Source: Enterocloster aldenensis
Lineage (GTDB): Bacteria; Bacillota; Clostridia; Lachnospirales; Lachnospiraceae
Length of the DNA: 64,000 bases
NCBI RefSeq assembly: GCF_003434055.1
Contig: NZ_QVEX01000002.1
Coordinates: 299,324 to 363,323, forward strand
Direction of reading: 5' to 3'
Part shown: positions 18,893-27,760 of the stretch, piece after piece
Layout: the number at the start of each line of letters is the position of its first letter
Position numbering within the stretch: position 1 is the first letter of the stretch
Made by a program: the position numbers and the translations under genes
Notes under the pieces: generated by a model
The model's input: only the letters and a program-made list of their open reading frames with translations
Told to the model about the DNA's origin: nothing
The model's database searches: none

Positions 18893-20255
18893 TCTGTTCC
18901 ATGGATTGGTCAAAGCACTGCAGTTCCTCCCGGGAACATGTGCCCCTGACCACCTTCACCAGGTTTCCGTAATCCGCCTTCATGGCGGCCCGCAGTATGA
19001 ATACCCGGTCCTTTAACAGGTTCATGTCATAGAGGGTTCCAAGGAACATGGCCACGTCCGCGGCATCGGCGGCCTTAGCGGCCTTGGTGACCACAGCGTC
19101 CTTGGCTGCATTCCTTTCTTCATCCCATTTAAAGGCGCAAAGCATCATCACCAGGGTGGACATAAGGTAACGGTCTGCCTTCAATAGGGCGGTACAGCAT
19201 TTCACGCATTGATCCAGGTCCCCATTCTGATAATGACACATGGCAAGAAGTTCCCAGGTTCCCTGTAGGTTGCCGGTGAGAAGTTCCCCCCGGTTAACGC
19301 TTCCATGCTCATCAAGAATCTGCAGCGCCCTGGCCAGGTGGTATGCGCCTTTTTTGAAATCCTGCTTTGCCACATAGAATTTACCTGCCACATAATCATA
19401 ATCACATTCTTTCGGAATCAGCTGGACTGCCTTGTCATAAATTTCCATCATGGCCTGCTCATCATTCTTTTTATATAATATTGTCATGAGTTTCCAGAAG
19501 GTAACCGCGCTTCTTACATCGTACTCATCGATATGCGCCGGCATCCGGTCAATGGATTTCCTGTACCATTCCTCCGCCCTCTCGTTATTATCCCTGATTG
19601 AATAATAGGCATCTCCCAAATACCCCATCATATCAAAATCGTCCGGGTGTTCTTCTAACTCCATAAGAATCAGCCTGGCATTGCGCTCCCCTTTCTGCTT
19701 ATCCTCACTGGAATTAAGATCATACCCGCTGTGGAAGATGGCTAACTCATTGCTGGCATCCACCGTGCAGTCAACAATACTGCCTCCGTTCAGTGCCAGT
19801 TCCTCATGAATCCTTTTTTTATACCACAGACCCTCCATCCGTTTAAAGATACGGGTCTGTACGCCGCCTGCAAAGATTTTCTCGTCCCGGTTCACATGCA
19901 TCCAGGATGTAAGCATGACATAATACCGTGTCCTTGCCAGTTTGTTTAACAACGGCATCAGCTTTTCAGCTTCTTCCGGAGGAAAATACTCATCTGCGTC
20001 CAAAAAGGCTATCCATTCCCCGGACGCCTTGCTGATTGCATAATTCTTAGCAGCCGCAAAGTCATCAATCCACTCAAAATCATACACCTTTGCCCCCATG
20101 GCCCGGGCAAGCTCAACGGTCCGGTCCGTGCTTCCCGTGTCCACCACAATCTGCTCATACACAATGTCCTTTCCCCAGGACAGTGCCCGCTCAATGTTTT
20201 TTTCCTCATTCTTGACAATCATGCATTGTGAAAGCCGCACATCTTCGCATCTCAT
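18876..20255 (-). CDS. Glycosyltransferase family 2 with TPR region
   Basis: 459-aa cytosolic protein. The N-terminal GT2 (GT-A fold) domain shows the start signature LSQCMIVKNEEKNI, VDTGSTDRTVELA and the metal/donor site FLDADEYFP (DxD-type). From about residue 200 onward there are TPR-like helical pairs (MGYLGDAYYSIRDNNERAEE, YVAGKFYVAKQDF). This layout matches GT2-TPR enzymes that modify secreted peptides or flagellin. Lies 17 nt after a close paralogue and downstream of flagellin, so flagellin O-glycosylation is the leading inference. Confidence 0.8.
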   Translation of the reverse strand: MRCEDVRLSQCMIVKNEEKNIERALSWGKDIVYEQIVVDTGSTDRTVELARAMGAKVYDFEWIDDFAAAKNYAISKASGEWIAFLDADEYFPPEEAEKLMPLLNKLARTRYYVMLTSWMHVNRDEKIFAGGVQTRIFKRMEGLWYKKRIHEELALNGGSIVDCTVDASNELAIFHSGYDLNSSEDKQKGERNARLILMELEEHPDDFDMMGYLGDAYYSIRDNNERAEEWYRKSIDRMPAHIDEYDVRSAVTFWKLMTILYKKNDEQAMMEIYDKAVQLIPKECDYDYVAGKFYVAKQDFKKGAYHLARALQILDEHGSVNRGELLTGNLQGTWELLAMCHYQNGDLDQCVKCCTALLKADRYLMSTLVMMLCAFKWDEERNAAKDAVVTKAAKAADAADVAMFLGTLYDMNLLKDRVFILRAAMKADYGNLVKVVRGTCSREELQCFDQSMEQRGRQP

Positions 20256-20272
20256 CTTACGTTCCTCCCTCT

Positions 20273-21637
20273 CTATATGTTCTTCTCATCAGGACAGGCA
20301 GGTTTTGCGCCGGACCATGCCGCACGGATGTATGACAGCTCCTCCGCTGTAAACCGCTTATTTATATATGCCTCCAGCTCCGGCCACTCCAGCTCAGAGC
20401 ATGCCTTCAGGACAAACAGCCTGTCTTTCATGGAATCAAGACAATAGAGTTTTTCCAGTATACCCATCACTTTCCGTGCATCCACAGGAGAGCAGCCCCC
20501 ATCCCCCCGGAATGCCTCCAGCAGGACATACAGAGACTTCATGGAATAGGGCGCGGACTTGAGAACGGCAATGCTAAGGCTCACCGCCCGTTCCCCCTTT
20601 CCCGTCTTCAGGCAGCAGAAAGCCAATTTTTCATAGATTTCCTCCAGGTGGCTGCCTGTGAGCATGGACCGGTTATTCCTGCCATAACATTGAAGCTTGT
20701 TCAGAGCCTGTTCCAGGTAAAACATTCCCCTCCCGAAGTCCTGGTCCGCAATAATAAAATTACCTATGATATAGTCAAAGTCAGCCTCCTTTGGAAGCAG
20801 CTTCACAGCCTTCTCATAAATCAGCTTCATCTCATCAATTCCGCCTCCATTCTCTTCCATAATTTGCAGAAGGCTTGTAAAAGTGGACGCGCTCCTCTGG
20901 TCCCTTTCATCCAGCAGAGACGGCATGCGTGCAATGGATTCCCGGTACCAGGACTCCGCTTTGTTCAAATCTCCGGCCGCGTAGTACTCATCTCCCAAAT
21001 ACCCCATCATCTCATGATCGCCGGGATGGTCCTCCAGCTCCTTAAGGATCAGCTTCAGATTTCTTCCATTTACCTTCTTATCCTCCCAGACAGATCCGCT
21101 GTAACCGCTGTGAAGAATGGAAAGCTCCCCTGTGGCGTCGGCGATATGCATAGGAGTCCCGTCCAACCATCCAAGTTGTTCATGGATTCTTCTCCGGTAG
21201 CCCAGATTGGCCCGGTTGCGGAAGACACGGATCTGGGTTCCCGCGGCGGCGGCTTTCCCATCATCATCCAACAGCATCAATCCCGTTGTTATCCCTTCAG
21301 CCCTGGTAGGCTCCAGCTGCTCTAATATCTTAAGAAGCTTCTTCTCATCTCCCGGCGCCCATGTCTCATCCGCGTCCAAAAAGGCAATCCACTCTCCCTT
21401 TGCCTTACTGATGGCATAGTTCTTAGCCGCGGCAAAGTCATCTGTCCAGGTATAATGATATACCCTGGCCCCCATAGATTCTGCAATCTGGACGGTCCGG
21501 TCCCTGCTTCCCGTGTCCACCACAATCTGTTCGCAGACAATCCCTTTTCCCCACGACAGCGCCTTCTTTATGTTATTTTCCTCATCCTTTACAATCATGC
21601 ACTGGGAAATGCGCACACCGCTCTGTCTCTCCAACAT
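20273..21637 (-). CDS. Glycosyltransferase family 2 with TPR region
   Basis: 454-aa paralogue of the downstream gene: GT2 domain with ISQCMIVKDEENNI, VDTGSRDRTVQIA, DDFAAAKNYAISKAKGEW and FLDADETWAP, then TPR-like helices (MMGYLGDEYYAAGDLNKAES). An upstream ATG at 21676 is in frame, but GGAGG 4 nt before the ATG at 21637 and alignment to the paralogue favour 21637. First gene of the pair, separated from the flagellin gene by a terminator. Likely acts on flagellin or another motility-linked protein. Confidence 0.8.
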   Translation of the reverse strand: MLERQSGVRISQCMIVKDEENNIKKALSWGKGIVCEQIVVDTGSRDRTVQIAESMGARVYHYTWTDDFAAAKNYAISKAKGEWIAFLDADETWAPGDEKKLLKILEQLEPTRAEGITTGLMLLDDDGKAAAAGTQIRVFRNRANLGYRRRIHEQLGWLDGTPMHIADATGELSILHSGYSGSVWEDKKVNGRNLKLILKELEDHPGDHEMMGYLGDEYYAAGDLNKAESWYRESIARMPSLLDERDQRSASTFTSLLQIMEENGGGIDEMKLIYEKAVKLLPKEADFDYIIGNFIIADQDFGRGMFYLEQALNKLQCYGRNNRSMLTGSHLEEIYEKLAFCCLKTGKGERAVSLSIAVLKSAPYSMKSLYVLLEAFRGDGGCSPVDARKVMGILEKLYCLDSMKDRLFVLKACSELEWPELEAYINKRFTAEELSYIRAAWSGAKPACPDEKNI

Positions 21638-21664
21638 AACGCCTCCATACCTTATGTCTGTAAA

Positions 21665-21712
21665 AGAGAAAGCCATTTCGCAGCTTCCGGCTTTTGAAAT
21701 GGCTTTCTCTTA
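21665..21712 (-). terminator. Terminator downstream of the main flagellin gene
   Basis: 14-bp stem GAGAAAGCCATTTC / GAAATGGCTTTCTC with a T run (CTTTT) on the minus strand. It separates flagellin from the glycosyltransferase pair; read-through would still supply low expression of the latter. Confidence 0.8.
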
Positions 21713-21762
21713 AGTTGGTTCCGCCACACGGAGTGGAACCAGTATCAATCACTGTTCAAAAA

Positions 21763-22677
21763 TTACTGTAACAGGCTCAATACGCCCTGAGGAGCCGCGT
21801 TTGCCTGAGAAAGCATGGACTGGGCAGCCTGCAGAAGAATATTGTTCTTGGTGTAGTTTGTAATCTCATCAGCCATGTCTGTATCACGGATACGGCTCTC
21901 AGCTGCTGTGATGTTCTCAGACGTAACCTCCAGGTTGCTGATGGTGTGCTCCAGACGGTTCTGCGCAGCACCCAGCTTAGCACGGTAGGAAGATACAGTA
22001 TCAATGGCGTCTTTAATGGCTGTAATGGCCTGGTTGGCATAGGTTGTTGTCTTTTCACCAACATACAGGATATGATCCTTTGTCCCCACCTTACTGGGAT
22101 CAACCTTACCCGCATAGGCACCACCACCGGCTATAGAGAATATACCTGAAACTGTCATAGACTGTCCGCTAACCAGGATGGTCTCACCAGCTGTCGGGCC
22201 AATCTGGAATGTCATCTTATGACTCTTATCGCCAGGACGGGTTGCGGCGTCATAACCATTGGCGTTCTGTAACGGCTTAATACCGTTGAAGTCCGTGTTG
22301 TTGGCAACACGGTCAATCTCTGCTATCAGCTCGTTCATCTCGGACTGGATGTTGCCGCGGGCAACAGAGTTGTATGTACCGTTTGCAGCCTGGGTAGCCA
22401 GGGTGGTCATACGCTGAAGCATGGAGTGAACCTCTGTCAGGGCGCCTTCTGCTGTCTGAATCAGACCGATGGCATCGTTGGCATTGGCTGCTGCCTGGTT
22501 TAAGCCGTTAATCTGGGATCTCATGCTCTCAGAAATAGCAAGTCCTGCAGCGTTGTCGCCTGCACGGTTAATCTTATAACCGGATGACAGTTTCTCCAGG
22601 TTCTTGTTCAATGCGCTCTGGTTGGTGCCTAAGTTTCTGTAAGAGTTGATTGCCGCTATATTATGCTGAATTACCAT
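21763..22677 (-). CDS. hag: Flagellin (main filament protein)
   Basis: 304-aa flagellin. The N-terminal D0/D1 region (MVIQHNIAAINSYRNLG, LEKLSSGYKINRAGDNAAGL) and C-terminal D1/D0 (SRIRDTDMADEITNYTK, AQSMLSQANAAPQGVLSLLQ) are canonical; the central variable domain is short (about 80 aa). Exported by the flagellar system without a signal peptide. It has its own SigD-like promoter and terminator, implying high expression. FliW, CsrA and FliS encoded nearby are its known partners in other Firmicutes. The Ser/Thr-rich middle is the likely site of any glycan. Confidence 0.96.
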   Translation of the reverse strand: MVIQHNIAAINSYRNLGTNQSALNKNLEKLSSGYKINRAGDNAAGLAISESMRSQINGLNQAAANANDAIGLIQTAEGALTEVHSMLQRMTTLATQAANGTYNSVARGNIQSEMNELIAEIDRVANNTDFNGIKPLQNANGYDAATRPGDKSHKMTFQIGPTAGETILVSGQSMTVSGIFSIAGGGAYAGKVDPSKVGTKDHILYVGEKTTTYANQAITAIKDAIDTVSSYRAKLGAAQNRLEHTISNLEVTSENITAAESRIRDTDMADEITNYTKNNILLQAAQSMLSQANAAPQGVLSLLQ

Positions 22678-22806
22678 AAATATTTCCTCCTTGATTTTTA
22701 AATATATCCGGCAGGAACCTCCCTGTCCCCGCCCATACGTCCATAAGGGCCCTTTATGAAACGTATCTGCAAAGCTCTGTTTATATTAAGCTGCCTTACA
22801 TTCTGA

Positions 22807-22834
22807 ATATCGTCAAATTCAAAATATATATAAG
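22807..22834 (-). promoter_or_regulatory. SigD-like promoter of the main flagellin gene
   Basis: CTTATA, 14 nt, GACGATAT, 130 nt upstream of the start. The long leader leaves room for CsrA/FliW translational control. Confidence 0.65.
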
Positions 22835-22878
22835 GGTTTGTATGATTTTTCTTTAAAAAACTTCCATGTAAATCCTGG

Positions 22879-22925
22879 TTAATCCCTGCGACTGATTTAT
22901 CCCTGTAACCTGATTTATCCCTGCA
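22879..22925 (-). repeat. Short tandem repeat around the stop of the second flagellin
   Basis: Three imperfect copies of a 17-18 bp unit with core CAGGGATAAATCAG. The first copy contains the last codon and the TAA stop of the flagellin gene, the others follow in the 3' untranslated region. Confidence 0.65.
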
Positions 22926-23769
22926 GCAGCCGAATCACCAGGTCCGGCAGGCTGTTAGCGTGGACCATCATGGAATTGGAGGACTGGAGTATGATATTCT
23001 CCGTGGTATAGGCTGTAATCTGCTCCGCCATGTCGGTGTCCCGGATACGGCTCTCAGCCACTGTCATGTTTTCCTTTGTCACCCCAAGGTTGCTGTTGGT
23101 ATGCTCCAGATGGTTTAAGGACGCGCCAAAGGATGCCCTCACATCCGCCACCGCCTCAATGGCGTCCTCAATGGTATCCACTGCCTGGTTGGCATTGTCC
23201 ACCGTGGTAAAATCCATATCCTTTAAAAGAAGCTCCTTGCTTCCCATGTAATACCGCTCCACATCCAGGGTCTCGGCTTCCGAGTGCCCAATCTGGAGTC
23301 TGATATCGCCTTCCTTTTTAGGGGGTACATATCCAGGAGGAAGATTTCCGGGATGTTCCTTAAACAAAGGAATACCGTCAAAATCCGTGGTCTGGCTGAT
23401 CCGGTCAATCTCATCCAGCAGCTGCAGCCGCTCCGACTCAATATTTTCCCTGGCCACGGAGCTATAGGTCCCGTTGGCGGACTGCACGGCCAGGGTCTTC
23501 ATCCTCTGGAGCATGGAGTGTATTTCCGTCAGGGCGCCTTCCCCTGTATTGGTCATGCTTACACCGTCATTTACATTGCGCATGGCCTGGTCAAGACCCC
23601 TTATCTGGCTGCGCATCAGTTCAGAGATGGCCAATCCGGCCGCGTCGTCCCCGGCCCGGTTAATCCGGAATCCGGAGGATAGCTTTTCTAAGGATTTATC
23701 CAGTTTGCCTTTTATGATTTTCTGATTTCTGGATGAATTCACGGATGCTATGTTGTTCTGTATCTGCAC
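22915..23769 (-). CDS. Second flagellin
   Basis: 284-aa flagellin paralogue: NNIASVNSSRNQ and LEKLSSGFRINRAGDDAAGL at the N terminus, SRIRDTDMAEQITAYTTENI at the C terminus, and a short middle with PGNLPPGYVPPKKEG. Start taken as GTG at 23769 because it aligns with the flagellin N terminus and has AGGTGG 9 nt upstream; an in-frame ATG at 23829 would add 20 unrelated residues and lies beyond where flagellins start. It has a consensus SigD-like promoter. Probably a minor filament component. Confidence 0.9.
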   Translation of the reverse strand: MQIQNNIASVNSSRNQKIIKGKLDKSLEKLSSGFRINRAGDDAAGLAISELMRSQIRGLDQAMRNVNDGVSMTNTGEGALTEIHSMLQRMKTLAVQSANGTYSSVARENIESERLQLLDEIDRISQTTDFDGIPLFKEHPGNLPPGYVPPKKEGDIRLQIGHSEAETLDVERYYMGSKELLLKDMDFTTVDNANQAVDTIEDAIEAVADVRASFGASLNHLEHTNSNLGVTKENMTVAESRIRDTDMAEQITAYTTENIILQSSNSMMVHANSLPDLVIRLLQG

Positions 23770-23859
23770 CTGTCCATTCCACCTTTCCGTATCTATTTCG
23801 GCATATATCTTATATCTATAGAGAATCACCGATATGCTTCATCATTTCCATTACTATGT

Positions 23860-23887
23860 TTATCGGCGTTTCTTCCCGGTTCATAAG
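23860..23887 (-). promoter_or_regulatory. SigD-like promoter of the second flagellin
   Basis: CTTATG, 14 nt, GCCGATAA, 90 nt before the GTG start. A full match to the shared motif. Confidence 0.78.
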
Positions 23888-23927
23888 AAAAAATTGATGG
23901 TTTGGACAAAAAATCATACCGGATGCA

Positions 23928-25031
23928 TCACAGGCCCATTTTCACAGACATTTCCTTAAGCCGCTTTGCAGCCGGTCCAAATCCTGCAAGGGCTGACTGT
24001 CTGTAATACCCCGCCGCCTTTTCCCCATTGCCCGACACTTCATACCAAAGCCCCAGATTATAGGCCGCCTTAAAGGATCCCGTGCCAACCACTCCCCCCT
24101 GTTCCGGGTGTTCCCCTATCCTCAGGCACTCCAGATAATTTTTTTCTATCTCAGGCAGCAGATGCTGGTATTGTCTCACATCCAACAACACCAGCTTCAT
24201 ATAAAAAAGCCCGCATAAAAAACAGAAATCAGCCCGTTTTCCAAGCACGGGCTTCTCCCGCCCGATGATATCCCCCGCCTCATGAAGACAGGCGGGCCCG
24301 CCCAGGTCCAACAGGGTATAAAGGTATAAAAGGATGCCCTCGGTCCGGTATCCTGCCTGTCCGGGTACGTTTTCATAAAAGCTGCAAAACCAGTCAAGGC
24401 TGTCCTTCAGCCGTTCCATATTCCGCAGGGTGGCCGCCATCTGGAATCTGTAATATGCGTCCTGGGGATACATACGGGCCGCTTTCTCAAGATAGGGCAG
24501 GTTCCTCTCCCCTTTATCACCACTGAGATAACCGTCGTGGTCCGCCTCCAGCAACAGGGGATAACACCCAATCCCGGTGTTTGGCTGTTCATGGATGATT
24601 CCCGCATATCTTATACCGCGGGGAAGAAGCCTTGGAATCAGGGAGGTGCTGACACTGATTCCGTCAACGTCATGGTAGGAATCGTATCTGGTAATGGCTC
24701 CCATCCACGCCTGTCCGTATGCAGCCCACAGCCTGGATATCCGTTCTTCCAGCCTTTCCCTGGAATAAGGGCGCAGGGTCTCATCCGCGTCCAGGACCAG
24801 GTTCCAGTCCCCGTCCGAATGGTCCAGGGCAAAGTTGCGGGCAGCGGAAAAATCATCGGTCCACCCATATTCCAGAACCAGGGCCCCTGCGTTTCGTGCA
24901 ATTTCCTTTGTCCTGTCCGCGGAACCGGTGTCGGTTATGATTATATCATCCACAAGATGTTTTGCGCTTTTCAGGCAGCGTTCCAGGAAACGTTCCTCGT
25001 TCCTGACAATCATCACCAGGTTTATCTTCAT
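23928..25031 (-). CDS. Glycosyltransferase family 2 with TPR-like C terminus
   Basis: 367-aa enzyme, third of its kind in the locus. The GT2 domain has INLVMIVRNEERFLERCLKS, DTGSADRTKEIARNAG and VLDADETLRP; the C-terminal half has TPR-like helices (AYYRFQMAATLRNMERLKDS). It is diverged from the other two. Its ATG overlaps the stop of the PilZ gene by 4 nt (ATGA), so it is translationally coupled to a c-di-GMP-binding protein and is the last gene of the 30.9 to 23.9 kb operon. Likely acceptor: flagellin or another exported flagellar protein. Confidence 0.8.
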   Translation of the reverse strand: MKINLVMIVRNEERFLERCLKSAKHLVDDIIITDTGSADRTKEIARNAGALVLEYGWTDDFSAARNFALDHSDGDWNLVLDADETLRPYSRERLEERISRLWAAYGQAWMGAITRYDSYHDVDGISVSTSLIPRLLPRGIRYAGIIHEQPNTGIGCYPLLLEADHDGYLSGDKGERNLPYLEKAARMYPQDAYYRFQMAATLRNMERLKDSLDWFCSFYENVPGQAGYRTEGILLYLYTLLDLGGPACLHEAGDIIGREKPVLGKRADFCFLCGLFYMKLVLLDVRQYQHLLPEIEKNYLECLRIGEHPEQGGVVGTGSFKAAYNLGLWYEVSGNGEKAAGYYRQSALAGFGPAAKRLKEMSVKMGL

Positions 25032-25642
25032 GTAATGCCCTTTCTCTTATCAAGAAGCCTTTTGTATACAAAGGAGCGGATGGCTGCCTCGGCCCCGTCC
25101 GTCAGCCTTAAAAATTTACAGCCGTATCCGTATCTTCCGCCCTCTGCGCGTTTCGCCCACAGGATAACCACATTGAACCTGCGTTCCAGGGTTCGGAAAC
25201 AATAGGAGAAGGATATGACATCCCCCCTCTTAAGGGGCTGGACCGTGGTGATATACAGCCCTCCAGCACTGAGATTGCGGATGGTGCCGTAAAAATGTCT
25301 GCCATTGCTCAGCTCAAACTCCACCTCCAGATAGACCTTGGCCCGTATATCCCGCTGGCGCTGGACCACATTCTTCACATCCAGGATACGGCAGTCAGCC
25401 GCCCACGGCTCCCCTGTTTCCAGATATGCCGGATTCCTCCGTATGGTGACCTCGCACTTGGCCACTATCAGGCCGCATTGGTCGTCATAAAAATCCACCC
25501 TGGACTGAAACCGGGAATCCTGAAACTTATAATCAGAAAAGAACAGTGTGACACTGTCCTTTGCATGAACGACCCTTGCTTCTGACAGGCGCTGTCCTGT
25601 TGGGGTGTAAACCATACACCTGCTGCAATCTTTTAATACCAT
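25028..25642 (-). CDS. PilZ-domain c-di-GMP binding protein
   Basis: 204-aa protein with a YcgR-N-like first half and a C-terminal PilZ domain. Both c-di-GMP contacts are present: the RxxxR element in QRQRDIRAKV and the [DN]xSxxG element in RNLSAGGLYI. A flagellar brake or flagellar regulator role is likely by analogy with YcgR/DgrA. The ORF opens at 25696, inside the upstream gene; the ATG at 25642 behind GGAGGAG (about 10 nt) avoids overlap and is preferred. Coupled to the downstream glycosyltransferase. Confidence 0.86.
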   Translation of the reverse strand: MVLKDCSRCMVYTPTGQRLSEARVVHAKDSVTLFFSDYKFQDSRFQSRVDFYDDQCGLIVAKCEVTIRRNPAYLETGEPWAADCRILDVKNVVQRQRDIRAKVYLEVEFELSNGRHFYGTIRNLSAGGLYITTVQPLKRGDVISFSYCFRTLERRFNVVILWAKRAEGGRYGYGCKFLRLTDGAEAAIRSFVYKRLLDKRKGIT

Positions 25643-25664
25643 GTTCCTGTTACTCCTCCTGCCC

Positions 25665-26537
25665 TTATACCAGCGCTCCCACTTCCCGGTCCGCATTCAT
25701 CATCATCTGAATCCGCATCATCTGCACCAGGCTGGCAAAGCTTTCCTTGTCCATGACTATATTGTCCCCTTCCTGGCGGATGGACAGGTTGTCCATCCAT
25801 GCAGATGAGGCCAGAGGGCTGCTGCCGGTGATATTTCCTCCATACAGGGAACTGAGGGCCAGGTTTCCTCCACTGCCAAGGGAACTGAGGGCCAGGCCTC
25901 CTCCCCCGCCAAGGGAACTGCCGCCGGACCCTGATGACAGGATACGGCTGCCTGTCCCCATATTCATGGCATAAAGCATGGCAGGGTACTGGCTGCTGCC
26001 ACTGGAAGCCGTAACGGTCCTCCCCGCCTTCAGGCCGGGCTCACCCATATACGCCATTACCTTCCTGACATAATTCTGGGTCTCTTTATAGGGAGGGATA
26101 CCTCCGTATTTCTGGACGCTTCCCGGCCCTGCGTTGTACGCGGCCAGGGCCAGGCTCACATCCCCGAACCGGTCCAGGTTTTCCTTCAGATACCTGGCCC
26201 CGCCCATGATGTTCTGCCTGGCGTCATAGGGGTCCGATACCCCCAGGCTCCTGGCTGTTCCAGGCATTAACTGCATCACCCCAATGGCTCCCGCATGTGA
26301 TACGGCCCTGGGGTTAAAATCAGATTCCGCCTTTGCCACTGCCCGTATCAGCCCGGAAGGCAGGTTGTATCTGGCCGCCGCTTCCTCAAACATGGCATCC
26401 ATGTCCTGGGCAGCGCCGGAAATCCCGTTTTTCAGCATATTCCGGAAGGCGCTGTCCTGCGAAAATACACGGCCCACAGCTCCTTCCTCCTGCTGCCTGA
26501 CGGCCTGAGCCTGGGCAGCCGATGTGATTAAACCCAT
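25665..26537 (-). CDS. Lytic transglycosylase (SLT domain)
   Basis: 290-aa murein hydrolase. The SLT domain (about 40-155) has catalytic Glu in [16 protein letters not shown], then [17 protein letters not shown] and [18 protein letters not shown] Gly/Ser-rich segment (about 205-245) leads to a C-terminal amphipathic stretch with [18 protein letters not shown]. No signal peptide is evident, so export by the flagellar apparatus is plausible. Its place in a flagellar operon suggests it opens the wall for rod growth, the job done elsewhere by the muramidase part of FlgJ. Confidence 0.88.
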   Translation of the reverse strand: MGLITSAAQAQAVRQQEEGAVGRVFSQDSAFRNMLKNGISGAAQDMDAMFEEAAARYNLPSGLIRAVAKAESDFNPRAVSHAGAIGVMQLMPGTARSLGVSDPYDARQNIMGGARYLKENLDRFGDVSLALAAYNAGPGSVQKYGGIPPYKETQNYVRKVMAYMGEPGLKAGRTVTASSGSSQYPAMLYAMNMGTGSRILSSGSGGSSLGGGGGLALSSLGSGGNLALSSLYGGNITGSSPLASSAWMDNLSIRQEGDNIVMDKESFASLVQMMRIQMMMNADREVGALV

Positions 26538-26599
26538 TTTATCCTGCTCCTTTCATCCCGGGGCGGTTTTCAATATTTATTCCCGCCCCCCTGTACTCC

Positions 26600-27745
26600 T
26601 TATCTTGAAGCCTTTCCGTCCTGGCCTATGTTCCAGCCGTCAACAATACGGTTCACAGCCATGCTTCCATCGCTGTCCAGATAATACCAGCTTCCGTTGT
26701 CATTGAGCCATCCTGTCTTCATGCGCCCGTCCGGCTCCAGATAATACCACGTTCCAGGGCTTGGCTGTATCCAGCCCGTAAGCATGTCCCCATTTTCTCC
26801 CAGATAATACCAGAATCCGTCCCCGGGACTGAGCCAGCCCATGCACATGGCACCGTTCTGGTCCATGTAGTACCATCTGCCTCCTGTTTGGAACCAGCCC
26901 TTTACCCGGCTGCCGCTGCCGTCAAAGTAGTACCATTTGCCGGAAACAAGCTTCCATGTGTCAACTGCCTTTGAACCGTCCGGCATCACATAATTATCCC
27001 CTTTAAAGGAACCGCCGTCCCCAGGTCCCTGGCCGCGCTTTTCTTCCTTCTCGTAATCCTCCCAGTCAAACTCCTGGTCCGTGGAGGTCACATACTGGCC
27101 TTCCTTCAGATACTTCTTCTCATCCGAGGTAACAGGCACTGCCTTCACTTCATAATAATAGGTTTTGTCCATGTCCGTCATATAGTCGGCCAGATTAGCG
27201 CTGTTGCTTTCCACGGTCATCCTTTTAACCACCTTATTATCACCGTACAGGGTAAGGGTATAACCCGGTGCATATTCCACGGACTTCCATACGGCCTTTT
27301 TCTTGGACGTACTGCTCCAGCCTGCTTTCTGTGTATCGCCCAGCACCGTGACCGGCCGGTAATCCGCCTTCACCTGAAGGCTGGAATCATCCAGGGCCTT
27401 GGCTGACACAAAGTCAGCGCCCGTGACCTTGCATTTGGAGCGGTTCAGGGTGGCGGGAAAGTATTTTCCGTCCTCTGCCACCACCGTAACCTCCACCCGG
27501 ACCTTGCGCCCCGGTTTCCAGTTGTCATAATCCGTGCGGTACTGCACATCCCCAAGGGAGCAGCTTTTGCCGCTGACCGTAACCTCCGGTTCAGATATCT
27601 CCTCCGGCTCCCCATAGATTGTCTTAAAGCTGACGTTCACGCTTTCAATCACACTGGACTGAGCGCCGTATGCATACAGTCCCATCCAAAGCGACATGGC
27701 CGCCCCCAGCCCCAGGGCCGCCCTCAGTGTTCTGTTTTTCCTCAA
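26600..27745 (-). CDS. Secreted protein with cell-wall-binding repeats
   Basis: 381-aa exported protein. An N-terminal signal peptide (hydrophobic core LGAAMSLWMGLYAYG, cleavage near AYGA) is followed by a beta-rich domain of about 200 aa containing VRVEVTVVAEDG and YYYEVKAVPV, then about five choline-binding/CW_binding_1 repeats (WYYFDGSGSRVKGWF, WYYMDQNGAMCMGWL, WYYLEPDGRMKTGWL). Paralogue of the next gene upstream. Likely sits on the wall around flagella; ligand of the N-terminal domain unknown. Confidence 0.86.
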   Translation of the reverse strand: MRKNRTLRAALGLGAAMSLWMGLYAYGAQSSVIESVNVSFKTIYGEPEEISEPEVTVSGKSCSLGDVQYRTDYDNWKPGRKVRVEVTVVAEDGKYFPATLNRSKCKVTGADFVSAKALDDSSLQVKADYRPVTVLGDTQKAGWSSTSKKKAVWKSVEYAPGYTLTLYGDNKVVKRMTVESNSANLADYMTDMDKTYYYEVKAVPVTSDEKKYLKEGQYVTSTDQEFDWEDYEKEEKRGQGPGDGGSFKGDNYVMPDGSKAVDTWKLVSGKWYYFDGSGSRVKGWFQTGGRWYYMDQNGAMCMGWLSPGDGFWYYLGENGDMLTGWIQPSPGTWYYLEPDGRMKTGWLNDNGSWYYLDSDGSMAVNRIVDGWNIGQDGKASR

Positions 27746-27760
27746 TTAAAGCACCTCCTG

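Noticed and set aside
22678..22806. Possible c-di-GMP or other riboswitch in the long flagellin leader
   Set aside because: No conserved GEMM-like fold or other known aptamer pattern could be picked out by eye; CsrA control is a simpler reason for the leader.
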